The notes under the pieces: generated by a model
What the model saw: only the letters and a program-made list of their open reading frames with translations
Told to the model about the DNA's origin: nothing
Database searches by the model: none
Program-made: the position numbers and the translations under genes
Source of the DNA: Streptomyces changanensis
GTDB lineage: Bacteria; Actinomycetota; Actinomycetes; Streptomycetales; Streptomycetaceae
Direction: 5' to 3'
Assembly: GCF_024600715.1 (NCBI RefSeq)
Contig: NZ_CP102332.1
Coordinates: 3,782,001-3,846,000, forward strand
DNA length: 64,000 nucleotides
Part shown: piece by piece, positions 19,219 through 27,977 of the stretch
How positions within the stretch are numbered: the first letter of the stretch is position 1
Layout: the number at the start of each line of letters is the position of its first letter

Positions 19219-20637
19219 TCAGCCGGCCTCGGTCGCGCCCGGGGCCGGGGCCGGGGCGGTGGCGCGGCGGCGGCGGGGCAGGACGCTCAGCGCCTCACCC
19301 ATGTCCGCCACCTCCACCACCCGCATCCCCGCGGGCACCTTCCCCGGGTCGGACGGGACGAGGGCGTGCGTGAAGCCGAGCCGGTGGGCCTCGGCGAGCC
19401 GTCGCTGCACGCCCGTCACCCGCCGCACCTCTCCGGCGAGGCCGACCTCGCCGATCGCCACGAGGTTCTTCGGCAGCGGCGTGTCGCTGGCCGCCGACGC
19501 CAGCGCCAGCGCGATGGCGAGGTCCGCGGCGGGCTCGGACAGTCGCACGCCGCCGACCGTCGCGCTGTAGATGTCCCGCTTGCCCAGCGCGCTGATCCGC
19601 CCCCGCTGCTCCAGCACCGCCAGCATCATCGACACCCGGGAGGTCTCCAGACCGGACGTCGTCCGCCGGGGCGAGGGGATCTGGGAGTCGACCGTCAGCG
19701 CCTGCACCTCGGCGACGAGCGGACGCCGCCCCTCCAGCGTCACCGTCAGGCACGTGCCGGGCACGGGCTCGGCGCGGCGCGTGAGAAACAGCCCGCTGGG
19801 GTCGGCGAGACCCGTGATGCCCTCGTCGTGCAGCTCGAAGCAGCCCACCTCGTCCGTCGCCCCGTAGCGGTTCTTCACGCCCCGCACCAGCCGCAGCCGT
19901 GCGTGCCGGTCGCCCTCGAACTGCAGCACCACGTCCACGAGGTGCTCCAGCAGCCGGGGCCCCGCGATGGCGCCGTCCTTCGTGACGTGCCCGACCAGCA
20001 GGGTCGCCATGCCCCGCTCCTTGGACGCCCGGATCAGCGCCCCGGCGACCTCCCGCACCTGCGCCATGCCGCCCGGCGCCCCGTCGATCTCCGGCGACGC
20101 CACCGTCTGCACCGAGTCCAGCACCAACAGGGACGGCTTCACCGCGTCCAGGTGTCCCAGCACCGCCGACAGGTCCGTCTCGGCGGCCAGGTACAGGTGG
20201 TCGTGGACGGCCCCGATCCGGTCGGCCCGCAGCCGCACCTGGCTCGCCGACTCCTCACCCGTCACGTAGAGGGTCGGGTGCTCGGCGCTCGCTGCCTTCG
20301 CGGCCACGTCCAGCAACAGCGTCGACTTGCCGACGCCGGGCTCGCCCGCGAGCAGCACCACCGCGCCCGGCACCAGCCCCCCGCCGAGCACCCGGTCCAG
20401 CTCGTCGACCCCGGTCCCGCGCGCCTCGGCCTGCCGGCCGTCGACCTGCCCGATGGGCAGCGCGGCCGTCGACACCCGCCCGGCCGCCGTCGTGCGCACG
20501 GCGGGCGCGCCGTACTCCTCCACCGTCCCCCACGCCTGGCACTCGGGGCAGCGGCCGAGCCATTTGGCCGTCGTCCATCCGCACTCGGTGCAGCGGTAGG
20601 ACGGCCGGTCCTTGGTGGATTTCGTACGGGCAGCCAT
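19219..20637 (-). CDS. radA: RadA (Sms), branch-migration and recombination protein
   Basis: A 472-residue RadA, a RecA-like ATPase that promotes branch migration during recombinational repair. The zinc finger uses C16, C19, C30 and C33 (CTECGWTTAKWLGRCPEC). The ATPase core has Walker A GEPGVGKST at 98-106, Walker B LLVLDSVQT and the RadA signature KNRYG. The C-terminal Lon-like domain (YSATVGGVRLSEPAADLAIALA, IGEVGLAGEVRRV) completes the normal architecture. ATG 20637 places the zinc finger at the usual distance from the N-terminus. It lies upstream of disA as in other streptomycetes. Confidence 0.96.
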   Translation of the reverse strand: MAARTKSTKDRPSYRCTECGWTTAKWLGRCPECQAWGTVEEYGAPAVRTTAAGRVSTAALPIGQVDGRQAEARGTGVDELDRVLGGGLVPGAVVLLAGEPGVGKSTLLLDVAAKAASAEHPTLYVTGEESASQVRLRADRIGAVHDHLYLAAETDLSAVLGHLDAVKPSLLVLDSVQTVASPEIDGAPGGMAQVREVAGALIRASKERGMATLLVGHVTKDGAIAGPRLLEHLVDVVLQFEGDRHARLRLVRGVKNRYGATDEVGCFELHDEGITGLADPSGLFLTRRAEPVPGTCLTVTLEGRRPLVAEVQALTVDSQIPSPRRTTSGLETSRVSMMLAVLEQRGRISALGKRDIYSATVGGVRLSEPAADLAIALALASAASDTPLPKNLVAIGEVGLAGEVRRVTGVQRRLAEAHRLGFTHALVPSDPGKVPAGMRVVEVADMGEALSVLPRRRRATAPAPAPGATEAG

Positions 20638-20798
20638 GCGCCACACCGTAGCGGCCGCCACTGACAAGCCCGCCCGCACCGGCGTCGTGCAGGACGGCCG
20701 CGTTAGGGGGGTCACGCGCCATTGGCAAATCCCACTGTCCCCTTTCGAGGGATACGTTCACCCGTAAGGCTTAAAAGAGCCGGAGGGGCACGGAGAGT

Positions 20799-22568
20799 GT
20801 GCCTGGGGCCGCCTACGGTCGCCGGGTGATGAGCAGCAGGCTGGAGCCCCCCACGTACACCACCGGCGCACACCGGGTGGAGCGCCGTGCGCCCCGGAGC
20901 CGTCCCGGGACGCTCACCCAGCGCCCGCCCGCGCGGTACGAGCCGTACGTCGACGGTCTGTTCACCTACTGCCTGTCCGTCCTGTGCGACCACGACACGG
21001 CGACGTCCGTGCTCGGCGAGGTGCTGGCCGTCGCCGAGCGCCAGCACGGGCGCGGGCCCGCGGAGGAGCCGCGCCGCCGCGCCTGGCTGTACGCCCTCGC
21101 CCGCTGGGCCTGCCTGCGCGAGCTCGGCGAGCAGCGGCGCGGGCGCCAGGGCGCCCACTCCGGTCGGCGGCCCGGCGCGGAGGAGGCGCCGCGCGTGTCC
21201 GAGGAGACCGCCGAGCGGCGCCGCCGCGAGCTGGCCACGCTCGCCTGGCCCGAGGCCGCCGGGACCTCGCCGGAGCAACGGGAGGCGCTGGAGCTCGCGG
21301 TACGCCACCGGCTGGGCGCACCGGAGGTGGCCGCCGTGCTCGGCATGGCCCCGCAGGCCGCCCGCGAGCTGCTGTCCGCCGCGGCCTGCGAGGTCGAGCG
21401 GACCCGCGCCGCGCTCGCCGTGGTCGAGACGGGCACGTGCTCGGCGGTGGCCCGGCTCACCGGCGACCACCAGGTGCTGCTGTCGGCGGCCCTCCGCCGC
21501 GAGCTGGTGCGGCACGTCGACGACTGCCCGCTGTGCCGCCGCGCCGCCGAGCGGGCCGAGGCCGCGGGCCCGTGGCCCGGCTCCACGGTCACGCCCGCGA
21601 CGCTCCCCCTCGTACCGGCGCCGCGCGCTGCGGCGTGCGCGGCGATGCTGCACGTCCGGCGCACCCGCTCCGCCGGCCCCCGCTTCGGGCGGGACGGTTT
21701 CCCCCTCGACCCCAAGGACCACGCGGCACGCCGCGACCGGATGCGCGCCCGCGCGGTGACCACCACGGTCGTCGCCACCGTCATCGCGGCGCCCGTCCTC
21801 GCCCTGTGGGCCGCCTACCGCGGGGACATGCCGATCGGTGACGGACGCGACGACCCGGCGGTCACCGCCGCCGACGGGGCCGGTGCCCAGCCCGCGGGCA
21901 ACCGCCACTACGAGAACACCGGCAACGCCCGCACCGGCGCCGCGGACCCCCGCTTCCGTACCCCGAGCCAGGCGCCGGACGTCTCCGTGGAGGTCATCAG
22001 CCCCGGTACGGCCGCGTCCCCGTCGGCCCGGGGCGGGCACGGCCCCGGCCGCGTCACGGTCGCCGCGCAGCCGTACGGCGACACGACGATGCTCACCCTC
22101 ACCGCGTCCGGCGGCGGCCCCGTCGCGTGGTCCCTGTGGAGCGACGCGCCCTGGCTGTACGCCAGCCGTACCTCGGGCACGCTGGAGCCGGGCCGCTCGG
22201 AGCGGGTGTTCGTCTCCGTCGACCGCGCCCGCGAACCGCAGGGGCCCTGGAGCGCGCGCGTCGGCGTCAACCCCTCGGGCGCCGTCGTCGGCATCGACGG
22301 GCACGGGCCGAAACGCCCGCCGTCCCACACCGCGAAACCGCGCCCCCCGGCGCCGCCGGCGTCCCGGCCGACGCAGCCGTCCACGCCGCCCGGCGGCCCG
22401 CCCCCGTCGACGACCGAGCCGCCGGCGACACAGCCGCCCCCGTCGACGCAGCCGCCCCCGTCGACGCAGCCGCCCCCGTCCTCGGACCCGCCGCCCGCGT
22501 CGGAGCCCCCGCCCCCGGCCTCCGACGACCCGGACGCCCCCTCCCCGGGCGGGGAGCCCACCGGCTAG
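20799..22568 (+). CDS. Sigma-like / ZAS / transmembrane / BACON-like fusion protein
   Basis: A 589-residue multi-domain membrane protein. Residues ~46-112 resemble an ECF sigma region 2 ([30 protein letters not shown] ... [17 protein letters not shown]) and ~145-205 a region 4 helix-turn-helix (LATLAWPE ... [18 protein letters not shown]). Next comes H239-x3-C243-x2-C246 in HVDDCPLC, the zinc-binding ZAS motif of anti-sigma factors. One membrane helix spans ~319-342 ([17 protein letters not shown]). Outside is a BACON-like beta domain (~385-485, with [25 protein letters not shown]) and a ~100-residue Pro/Ser/Thr tail containing an 18-bp DNA repeat. GTG 20799 has GGAGGGG upstream; ATG 20829 is an alternative start. 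The likely role is envelope-linked transcription control, but this is inference. Confidence 0.8.
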   Translation: MPGAAYGRRVMSSRLEPPTYTTGAHRVERRAPRSRPGTLTQRPPARYEPYVDGLFTYCLSVLCDHDTATSVLGEVLAVAERQHGRGPAEEPRRRAWLYALARWACLRELGEQRRGRQGAHSGRRPGAEEAPRVSEETAERRRRELATLAWPEAAGTSPEQREALELAVRHRLGAPEVAAVLGMAPQAARELLSAAACEVERTRAALAVVETGTCSAVARLTGDHQVLLSAALRRELVRHVDDCPLCRRAAERAEAAGPWPGSTVTPATLPLVPAPRAAACAAMLHVRRTRSAGPRFGRDGFPLDPKDHAARRDRMRARAVTTTVVATVIAAPVLALWAAYRGDMPIGDGRDDPAVTAADGAGAQPAGNRHYENTGNARTGAADPRFRTPSQAPDVSVEVISPGTAASPSARGGHGPGRVTVAAQPYGDTTMLTLTASGGGPVAWSLWSDAPWLYASRTSGTLEPGRSERVFVSVDRAREPQGPWSARVGVNPSGAVVGIDGHGPKRPPSHTAKPRPPAPPASRPTQPSTPPGGPPPSTTEPPATQPPPSTQPPPSTQPPPSSDPPPASEPPPPASDDPDAPSPGGEPTG

Positions 22569-22594
22569 GCCGGAGCCGGAGCCGGAGCCGGAGC
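22569..22594. repeat. CCGGAG hexanucleotide repeat
   Basis: About four head-to-tail copies of the hexamer CCGGAG directly after the stop codon of the fusion-protein gene, in the 37-base gap before the convergent Cys-rich gene. Confidence 0.7.
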
Positions 22595-22605
22595 CGAACC
22601 GCTCC

Positions 22606-23520
22606 TCACGCCCGCGGCACCGGGTACGGCAGGTCCACGGGCCCCGGGCCCGCCGGGTTCGTGCCCGGCACCGGGGTCCGCGCCGGCACGGGGTCCGCCG
22701 GGTGCGGCGCCACCAGCGGCAGCGCGGACGCCAGCCGCGCCTCGCACAGCTCCACCAGCACGTCGTACGCCGCCTTGCCCATCAGCTCCGTCAACTCCGG
22801 CCGGTACGTCACGTACACCGGATCGCCCGCGCCGTGCGCCGACGTGGCCGACGTGCACCACCAGTGCAGGTCGTGTCCGCCCGGGCCCCAGCCCCGGCGG
22901 TCGTACTCGCCGATCGAGACCTGGAGCACCTTCGTGTCGTCCGGGCGCTCGATCCAGTCGTACGTGCGCCGCACCGGCAGCTGCCAGCACACGTCCGGCT
23001 TCGTCTCCAGCGGCTCGCGTCCCTCCCGCAGCGCCAGGATGTGCAGCGCGCACCCGGTGCCGCCCGGGAAACCGGGGCGGTTCTGGAAGACGCACGAGCC
23101 CTTCCAGCGCCGCGTCTGTCGCTCGCCGTCCTCGTCGAGCTGCACCCAGCCCGACTGCGTGCCCACGTCGTGGAACTGCCACAGCTCCGGCGTCAGCCGC
23201 CCCACGTGCTCCGCGACCCGCCGCTCGTCGTCCTCGTCCGAGAAGTGGGCGCCCAGCGTGCAGCACCCGTCGTCGGCCCGGCCCTCCCGGATGCCCTGGC
23301 AGCCGCTGCCGAAGACGCACGTCCAGCGCGACGTCAGCCACGTCAGGTCGCAGCGGAACACCTGGTCCTCGTCCGCCGGGTCGGGGAACTCCACCCACGC
23401 GCGCGGGAAGTCCAGGCCCTTCTCGTCCTCGTACGGGACGTCCGCCGCGGCGGCCCCGCGGGCGTCTCGCTTCTTGCCGGGTCCGGTTTCGCCCCGCTTG
23501 ACCTTCTTCGTCTTTGGCAC
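22606..23520 (-). CDS. Cys-rich conserved hypothetical protein
   Basis: A 304-residue soluble protein without signal peptide. The N-terminus is basic ([16 protein letters not shown]). Many cysteines are clustered: [16 protein letters not shown] and [11 protein letters not shown] early on, then GSCVFQ, GCALH, DVCWQLP and WWCTS later. This spacing suggests a bound metal or iron-sulfur centre, reminiscent of YkgJ-like proteins, but I cannot assign a family with certainty. Trp-rich blocks (WIERPD, DLHWWC) are notable. GTG 23520 is used: GGAGGG is immediately upstream and the basic start matches what is usual for this conserved streptomycete protein. It is divergent from ppx by 49 bases. Confidence 0.75.
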   Translation of the reverse strand: MPKTKKVKRGETGPGKKRDARGAAAADVPYEDEKGLDFPRAWVEFPDPADEDQVFRCDLTWLTSRWTCVFGSGCQGIREGRADDGCCTLGAHFSDEDDERRVAEHVGRLTPELWQFHDVGTQSGWVQLDEDGERQTRRWKGSCVFQNRPGFPGGTGCALHILALREGREPLETKPDVCWQLPVRRTYDWIERPDDTKVLQVSIGEYDRRGWGPGGHDLHWWCTSATSAHGAGDPVYVTYRPELTELMGKAAYDVLVELCEARLASALPLVAPHPADPVPARTPVPGTNPAGPGPVDLPYPVPRA

Positions 23521-23569
23521 CCCTCCAGCGTAGGCGCAGGGCGGGACGGGGGAGCAGTAGCGTTCGGGC

Positions 23570-24499
23570 ATGAGACTCGGAGTCCTCGACGTCGGTTCGA
23601 ACACGGTGCACCTGCTGGTGATGGACGCCCACCCGGGCGCCCGGCCGCGCCCCGCGCACTCGCACAAGGTCGAGCTGCGCCTCGCCGAACTGCTCGACCC
23701 GGACGGTGCGATCGGCGCCCGCGGCATCGACCGGCTCGTCGCGGTCGTCGGGGACGCCGTGCACACCGCCGAGGAGAAGGGGTGCGAGGCGGTCCTCCCC
23801 TTCGCGACCTCCGCTATCCGCGACGCGTCCAACGCCGACGCCGTCCTCGCGCGCGTGCACGAGGAGACCGGCGTCACGCTCCAGGTCCTCACCGGCGAGG
23901 AGGAGGCGCGGCTCACCTTCCTCGCCGCCCGCCGCTGGTTCGGCTGGTCCGCCGGCACGCTGCTGCTCCTCGACATCGGCGGCGGCTCGCTGGAGATCGC
24001 GTACGGGATGGACGAGGAGCCCGACGCGGCGGTCTCGCTCCCGCTCGGCGCCGGGCGGCTCACCGCCGGCTGGCTGCCCGGCGACCCGCCGGACCCGGCC
24101 GACGTGAAGGCGCTGCGCCGGCACGTGCGGGCGCGGATAGCCCGGACGGTCGGCGAGTTCGCCCGCCTCGGCAGGCCGGACCACGTCGTCGCCACGTCCA
24201 AGACGTTCAAGCAGCTCGCCCGGATCGCCGGTGCCGCGGGTTCCGGTGAGGGGCTGCAGGTGCAGCGGGTGCTGAGCCGTACGTCACTGGAGACGTGGGT
24301 GCCGAAGCTCGCCTCCATGACCACCGAGCAGCGCCGCGGCCTGCCCGGCGTCTCCGAGGGCCGGGCCGCCCAGCTGCTGGCGGGGGCGCTGGTGGCGGAG
24401 GCCGCGATGGACCTGTTCGGGGTCGACGAACTGGAGATCTGCCCCTGGGCGCTGCGCGAGGGCGTCATCCTGCGCCGCCTCGACCACCTCCCCGGGTGA
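23570..24499 (+). CDS. ppx: Ppx/GppA-family phosphatase
   Basis: A 309-residue member of the exopolyphosphatase/pppGpp-phosphohydrolase family, in the ASKHA fold. The phosphate-1 motif is [15 protein letters not shown] at residues 3-17; the [11 protein letters not shown] block, the ...[13 protein letters not shown] segment and the phosphate-2 motif [16 protein letters not shown] follow. Length is that of the short actinobacterial form (about 310 residues) lacking the C-terminal HD-like domain of E. coli Ppx. In related mycobacterial proteins short-chain polyphosphate is the preferred substrate. Its stop codon overlaps a possible GTG start of the next gene (GTGA). Confidence 0.92.
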   Translation: MRLGVLDVGSNTVHLLVMDAHPGARPRPAHSHKVELRLAELLDPDGAIGARGIDRLVAVVGDAVHTAEEKGCEAVLPFATSAIRDASNADAVLARVHEETGVTLQVLTGEEEARLTFLAARRWFGWSAGTLLLLDIGGGSLEIAYGMDEEPDAAVSLPLGAGRLTAGWLPGDPPDPADVKALRRHVRARIARTVGEFARLGRPDHVVATSKTFKQLARIAGAAGSGEGLQVQRVLSRTSLETWVPKLASMTTEQRRGLPGVSEGRAAQLLAGALVAEAAMDLFGVDELEICPWALREGVILRRLDHLPG

Positions 24500-24525
24500 C
24501 GGGAGGGGACCGTACGCTGTCCTTC

Positions 24526-25374
24526 GTGGGAGATCTGGCAGACGTGGCGCAGCAGGCGGAGCGGGCGGTGGTGTACCCGCCCCCGGCGAAGGTGGCCCTG
24601 TCGACGGCGTCGGTCTACCCGGAGTCGACGGCCACGGCCTTCGAGGTGGCCGCCCGCCTCGGGTACGACGGCGTCGAGGTCATGGTGTGGACGGACCCCG
24701 TCAGCCAGGACCTCCAGGCGCTGCGCCGGCTCTCCGACTACCACCAGGTGCCCGTCCTCGCCGTGCACGCCCCCTGCCTGCTGATCACCCAGCGGGTCTG
24801 GTCGACCGACCCGTGGGTCAAGCTCCAGCGCGCCAGGGCGGCGGCGGAGGAGCTCGGCGCGTCGACGGTCGTCGTCCACCCGCCCTTCCGCTGGCAGCGG
24901 CAGTACTCCCGCGACTTCGTCGAGGGGATCTGGCGGATGGCGAACGAGACGGACGTCCGCTTCGCCGTCGAGAACATGTACCCCTGGCGCTACCGCGACC
25001 GCGAGATGCTCGCCTACGCGCCCGAGTGGGACGTCACGAAGGACGACTACCGCCACTACACCGTCGACCTCTCCCACACCGCGACCGCCCGCACCGACGC
25101 GATGGCGATGGTCTCCCGCATGGGCGACCGGCTCGGGCACGTCCACCTCGCCGACGGGCGGGGCTCCGCGAAGGACGAGCACCTCGTGCCGGGGCGCGGT
25201 ACGCAGCCGTGCGCCGAGCTGCTGGAGCACCTGGCCCGCACCCGCTTCGACGGGCACGTCGTGATCGAGGTCAACACCCGGCGCGCGATGTCCGCCGCCG
25301 AACGCGAGGCCGACCTCGCCGAGGCGCTGGCCTTCACCCGGCTGCACCTGGCGTCGGCGGCCCGCCTCCCCTGA
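24526..25374 (+). CDS. Sugar phosphate isomerase/epimerase-like TIM-barrel protein
   Basis: A 282-residue xylose isomerase-like TIM barrel (AP endonuclease family 2 fold). Visible metal/substrate positions are [36 protein letters not shown] and LGHVHLADG, ending with GHVVIEVNT; Glu, His and Asp in these blocks would hold a divalent metal. The reaction is unknown. Two starts are possible: GTG 24496, overlapping the ppx stop, or GTG 24526, which lies 8 bases after TACGCT (24512-24517) in a leaderless pattern; I use the latter. The gene directly follows ppx and may also be read from that operon. Confidence 0.87.
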   Translation: MGDLADVAQQAERAVVYPPPAKVALSTASVYPESTATAFEVAARLGYDGVEVMVWTDPVSQDLQALRRLSDYHQVPVLAVHAPCLLITQRVWSTDPWVKLQRARAAAEELGASTVVVHPPFRWQRQYSRDFVEGIWRMANETDVRFAVENMYPWRYRDREMLAYAPEWDVTKDDYRHYTVDLSHTATARTDAMAMVSRMGDRLGHVHLADGRGSAKDEHLVPGRGTQPCAELLEHLARTRFDGHVVIEVNTRRAMSAAEREADLAEALAFTRLHLASAARLP

Positions 25375-25697
25375 CCGGCGCACCGCGACCCCGTCGGTCC
25401 TGCCCGCTCTCCTCGCTGCGGGCCCCGAGGCCGGTGGGTGGGGGCGGGGCCGCGGCGGGTCACCTCCTCGGGGTCGGCGGCCTCGGGTACCGCGGAAGTG
25501 GACCCGCTGTCGCCGCCGACCCCTGCGGGGGCAACCCACCACGGCCCCGCCCGGGGTCCGGGACGGGCCGGCGGTGCCGGGGCGGAAGTGACCGACAGGC
25601 GACCCTCGCGTCCCGGTATGCGGACGGGCTGTCCAGATCTTGGAGTGGCGGCGTACGCTCGAAGGAGCCAGATCTCATCGACGAGGAGCGAGCGACG
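25375..25697. other. ilvD upstream region
   Basis: A 323-base spacer. Most is very G+C-rich; the last ~70 bases hold a TACGCT candidate -10 at 25654-25659 between two AGATCT sites and the GAGGAG ribosome-binding site (25683-25688). No branched-chain attenuator peptide was found. Confidence 0.5.
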
Positions 25698-27551
25698 ATG
25701 CCCGAACTGAGGTCCCGCACAGTCACCCACGGCCGCAACATGGCGGGCGCCCGCGCCCTGATGCGCGCCTCCGGTGTACCGGGCGAGGACATCGGCCGCA
25801 AGCCCATCGTCGCGGTCGCCAACTCCTTCACGGAGTTCGTCCCCGGCCACACCCACCTCCAGCCCGTCGGCCGGATCGTCAGCGACGCGATCAAGGCGGC
25901 CGGGGCGATCCCGCGCGAGTTCAACACCATCGCCGTCGACGACGGCATCGCGATGGGCCACGGCGGCATGCTGTACTCGCTGCCCTCCCGCGACCTGATC
26001 GCCGACTCCGTCGAGTACATGGTCGAGGCGCACTGCGCCGACGCGCTGATCTGCATCTCCAACTGCGACAAGATCACCCCGGGCATGCTGATGGCGGCCC
26101 TGCGCCTGAACATCCCCACGGTCTTCGTCTCCGGCGGCCCCATGGAGTCGGGCCGGGCCACGCTGGTCGACGGCACGGTCCGCACGCTCGACCTGGTCGA
26201 CGCGATCTCCGACGCCGTGAACGACCGGATCTCGGACGAGGACATCCTCCGCATCGAGGAGAACGCCTGCCCGACCTGCGGCTCGTGTTCCGGTATGTTC
26301 ACCGCCAACTCGATGAACTGCCTGACCGAGGCGATCGGCCTGTCCCTCCCCGGCAACGGCTCGGTCCTCGCCACGCACACGGCCCGCCGCGCCCTGTACG
26401 AGAACGCGGGCCGCACGGTCGTCGAGCTGACGAAGCGCTACTACGAGCAGGACGACGCCTCCGTCCTGCCGCGCAACGTCGCCACCTTCGCCGCCTTCGA
26501 GAACGCGATGGCGCTGGACATCGCCATGGGCGGCTCCACCAACACGATCCTGCACCTGCTGGCCGCCGCCGAGGAGGCGGGCGTCCCCTTCGGGCTGGAG
26601 GAGATCGACGCCGTCTCGCGCCGCGTGCCGTGCCTGGCGAAGGTCGCGCCGAACGTCGCCAAGGACCGCACGTACTACATGGAGGACGTGCACCGCGCGG
26701 GTGGCATCCCCGCCCTGCTGGGCGAGCTGCACCGGGCCGGCCTGCTGAACGAGGACGTCCACTCCGTCCACAGCCCCTCCCTCGCGGACTGGCTCAAGAC
26801 GTGGGACGTCCGCGGCGGCTCCCCGTCCGCCGAGGCGGTCGAGATGTGGCACGCGGCGCCCGGCTGCCGCCGCTCGGCGGAGGCGTTCTCCCAGTCGGAG
26901 CGGTGGGAGACCCTGGACGACGACGCGGAGAACGGCTGCATCCGCTCCGCGGAGCACGCCTACTCCCAGGACGGCGGCCTCGCGGTCCTGCGGGGCAACC
27001 TCGCGGTGGACGGCTGCGTCGTGAAGACGGCCGGCGTCGACGAGTCGATCTGGACCTTCGAGGGCCCGGCGGTCGTCTGCGAGTCGCAGGAGGAGGCCGT
27101 CGAGAAGATCCTCAACAAGCGCGTCCGCGACGGCGACGTCGTCGTCATCCGCTACGAGGGCCCCAAGGGCGGTCCCGGGATGCAGGAGATGCTGTACCCG
27201 ACGTCGTTCCTCAAGGGCCGCGGCCTCGGCAAGACGTGCGCGCTGATCACCGACGGCCGGTTCTCCGGCGGTACGTCCGGCCTGTCCATCGGCCACGCCT
27301 CACCCGAGGCGGCGTCCGGCGGCACGATCGCCCTCGTCGAGGACGGCGACCGCATCCGCATCGACATCCCGAGCCGCGCGATCGAGCTCCTGGTCGACGA
27401 CGCGACCCTCGCCGTCCGCCGCGAGGCGCTGGGCGGGGTGTACGCGCCGAGGGACCGCACCCGCAAGGTGTCCGCGGCGCTGCGCGCGTACGCGGCGATG
27501 GCCACCAGCGCCGACCGCGGCGCGGTCCGGGACGTGAACAAGCTCGGCTGA
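25698..27551 (+). CDS. ilvD: Dihydroxy-acid dehydratase
   Basis: A 617-residue IlvD that dehydrates 2,3-dihydroxy-3-methylbutanoate and -pentanoate in valine, leucine and isoleucine synthesis. Conserved blocks include [12 protein letters not shown] (D81, D82), [10 protein letters not shown] (C123), [20 protein letters not shown] (C194 and C197 around the second cluster ligand), [10 protein letters not shown] and the C-terminal [11 protein letters not shown], with the active-site Ser nearby. The segment [10 protein letters not shown] has no Cys where [2Fe-2S]-type enzymes carry a third ligand, so this looks like the E. coli [4Fe-4S] type, which is oxygen-sensitive. Length equals that of E. coli IlvD. 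It stands apart from other ilv genes. Confidence 0.98.
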   Translation: MPELRSRTVTHGRNMAGARALMRASGVPGEDIGRKPIVAVANSFTEFVPGHTHLQPVGRIVSDAIKAAGAIPREFNTIAVDDGIAMGHGGMLYSLPSRDLIADSVEYMVEAHCADALICISNCDKITPGMLMAALRLNIPTVFVSGGPMESGRATLVDGTVRTLDLVDAISDAVNDRISDEDILRIEENACPTCGSCSGMFTANSMNCLTEAIGLSLPGNGSVLATHTARRALYENAGRTVVELTKRYYEQDDASVLPRNVATFAAFENAMALDIAMGGSTNTILHLLAAAEEAGVPFGLEEIDAVSRRVPCLAKVAPNVAKDRTYYMEDVHRAGGIPALLGELHRAGLLNEDVHSVHSPSLADWLKTWDVRGGSPSAEAVEMWHAAPGCRRSAEAFSQSERWETLDDDAENGCIRSAEHAYSQDGGLAVLRGNLAVDGCVVKTAGVDESIWTFEGPAVVCESQEEAVEKILNKRVRDGDVVVIRYEGPKGGPGMQEMLYPTSFLKGRGLGKTCALITDGRFSGGTSGLSIGHASPEAASGGTIALVEDGDRIRIDIPSRAIELLVDDATLAVRREALGGVYAPRDRTRKVSAALRAYAAMATSADRGAVRDVNKLG

Positions 27552-27977
27552 CGCGGCTCCCCGCGCCGCCCGGCCCCGGCCGCCGTCCCGCCCCTTCCGG
27601 CGGGCGGCGGCCGCAGTGTTTCCCGGGGTGGCGAGGCGGGACGGTCGCTCCCGGGGTGGCGAGGCGGGACGGTCGCTCCCGGGGTGGCTCCGGGTCGGGG
27701 CGGCCGGGGCGGGTGGCTCCCGGGTCGGGGCGGGTCCGCCCGGGGCCGTTCGGGTGGGCACGCTTCCCGCGGGCGTGGGGCGTCGGGCGCGTGGCTTGCG
27801 CGTATCCGGCGGGGCGGGCGCGTGGCTTGCGCGTATCCGGCGCGGCGGGCGTGCCGGTGCGAGGCGGGCGGCCGGGAGCGGGGCGAGCGGTGTGGGGCCG
27901 TGGCGTGTGCGTCCGCCGGTGGACGTCTCCGGCCGGACGGGACGCGGGCGTACCGGGGCGGCGGGGGCGCGGGGCGC
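27552..27977. repeat. Repeat-rich spacer after ilvD
   Basis: A 426-base gap between convergent genes with two repeat families. Family A is a perfect tandem duplication of 28 bp (27622-27649, 27650-27677) with a partial third copy at 27678-27689. Family B is a 26-bp unit repeated perfectly at 27785-27810 and 27816-27841. A related G-rich duplicate lies around 27690-27735. Translation on either strand gives only Arg/Gly/Pro-rich frames, so no gene is called. Confidence 0.8.

Noticed and set aside
22606-25542. 978-codon open minus-strand frame extending the Cys-rich protein
   Set aside because: Beyond 23520 it runs antisense through ppx and the TIM-barrel gene; only the part to GTG 23520 has protein character.
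25056-27296. 746-codon open frame antisense to ilvD
   Set aside because: Shadow of a conserved gene in high-G+C DNA.
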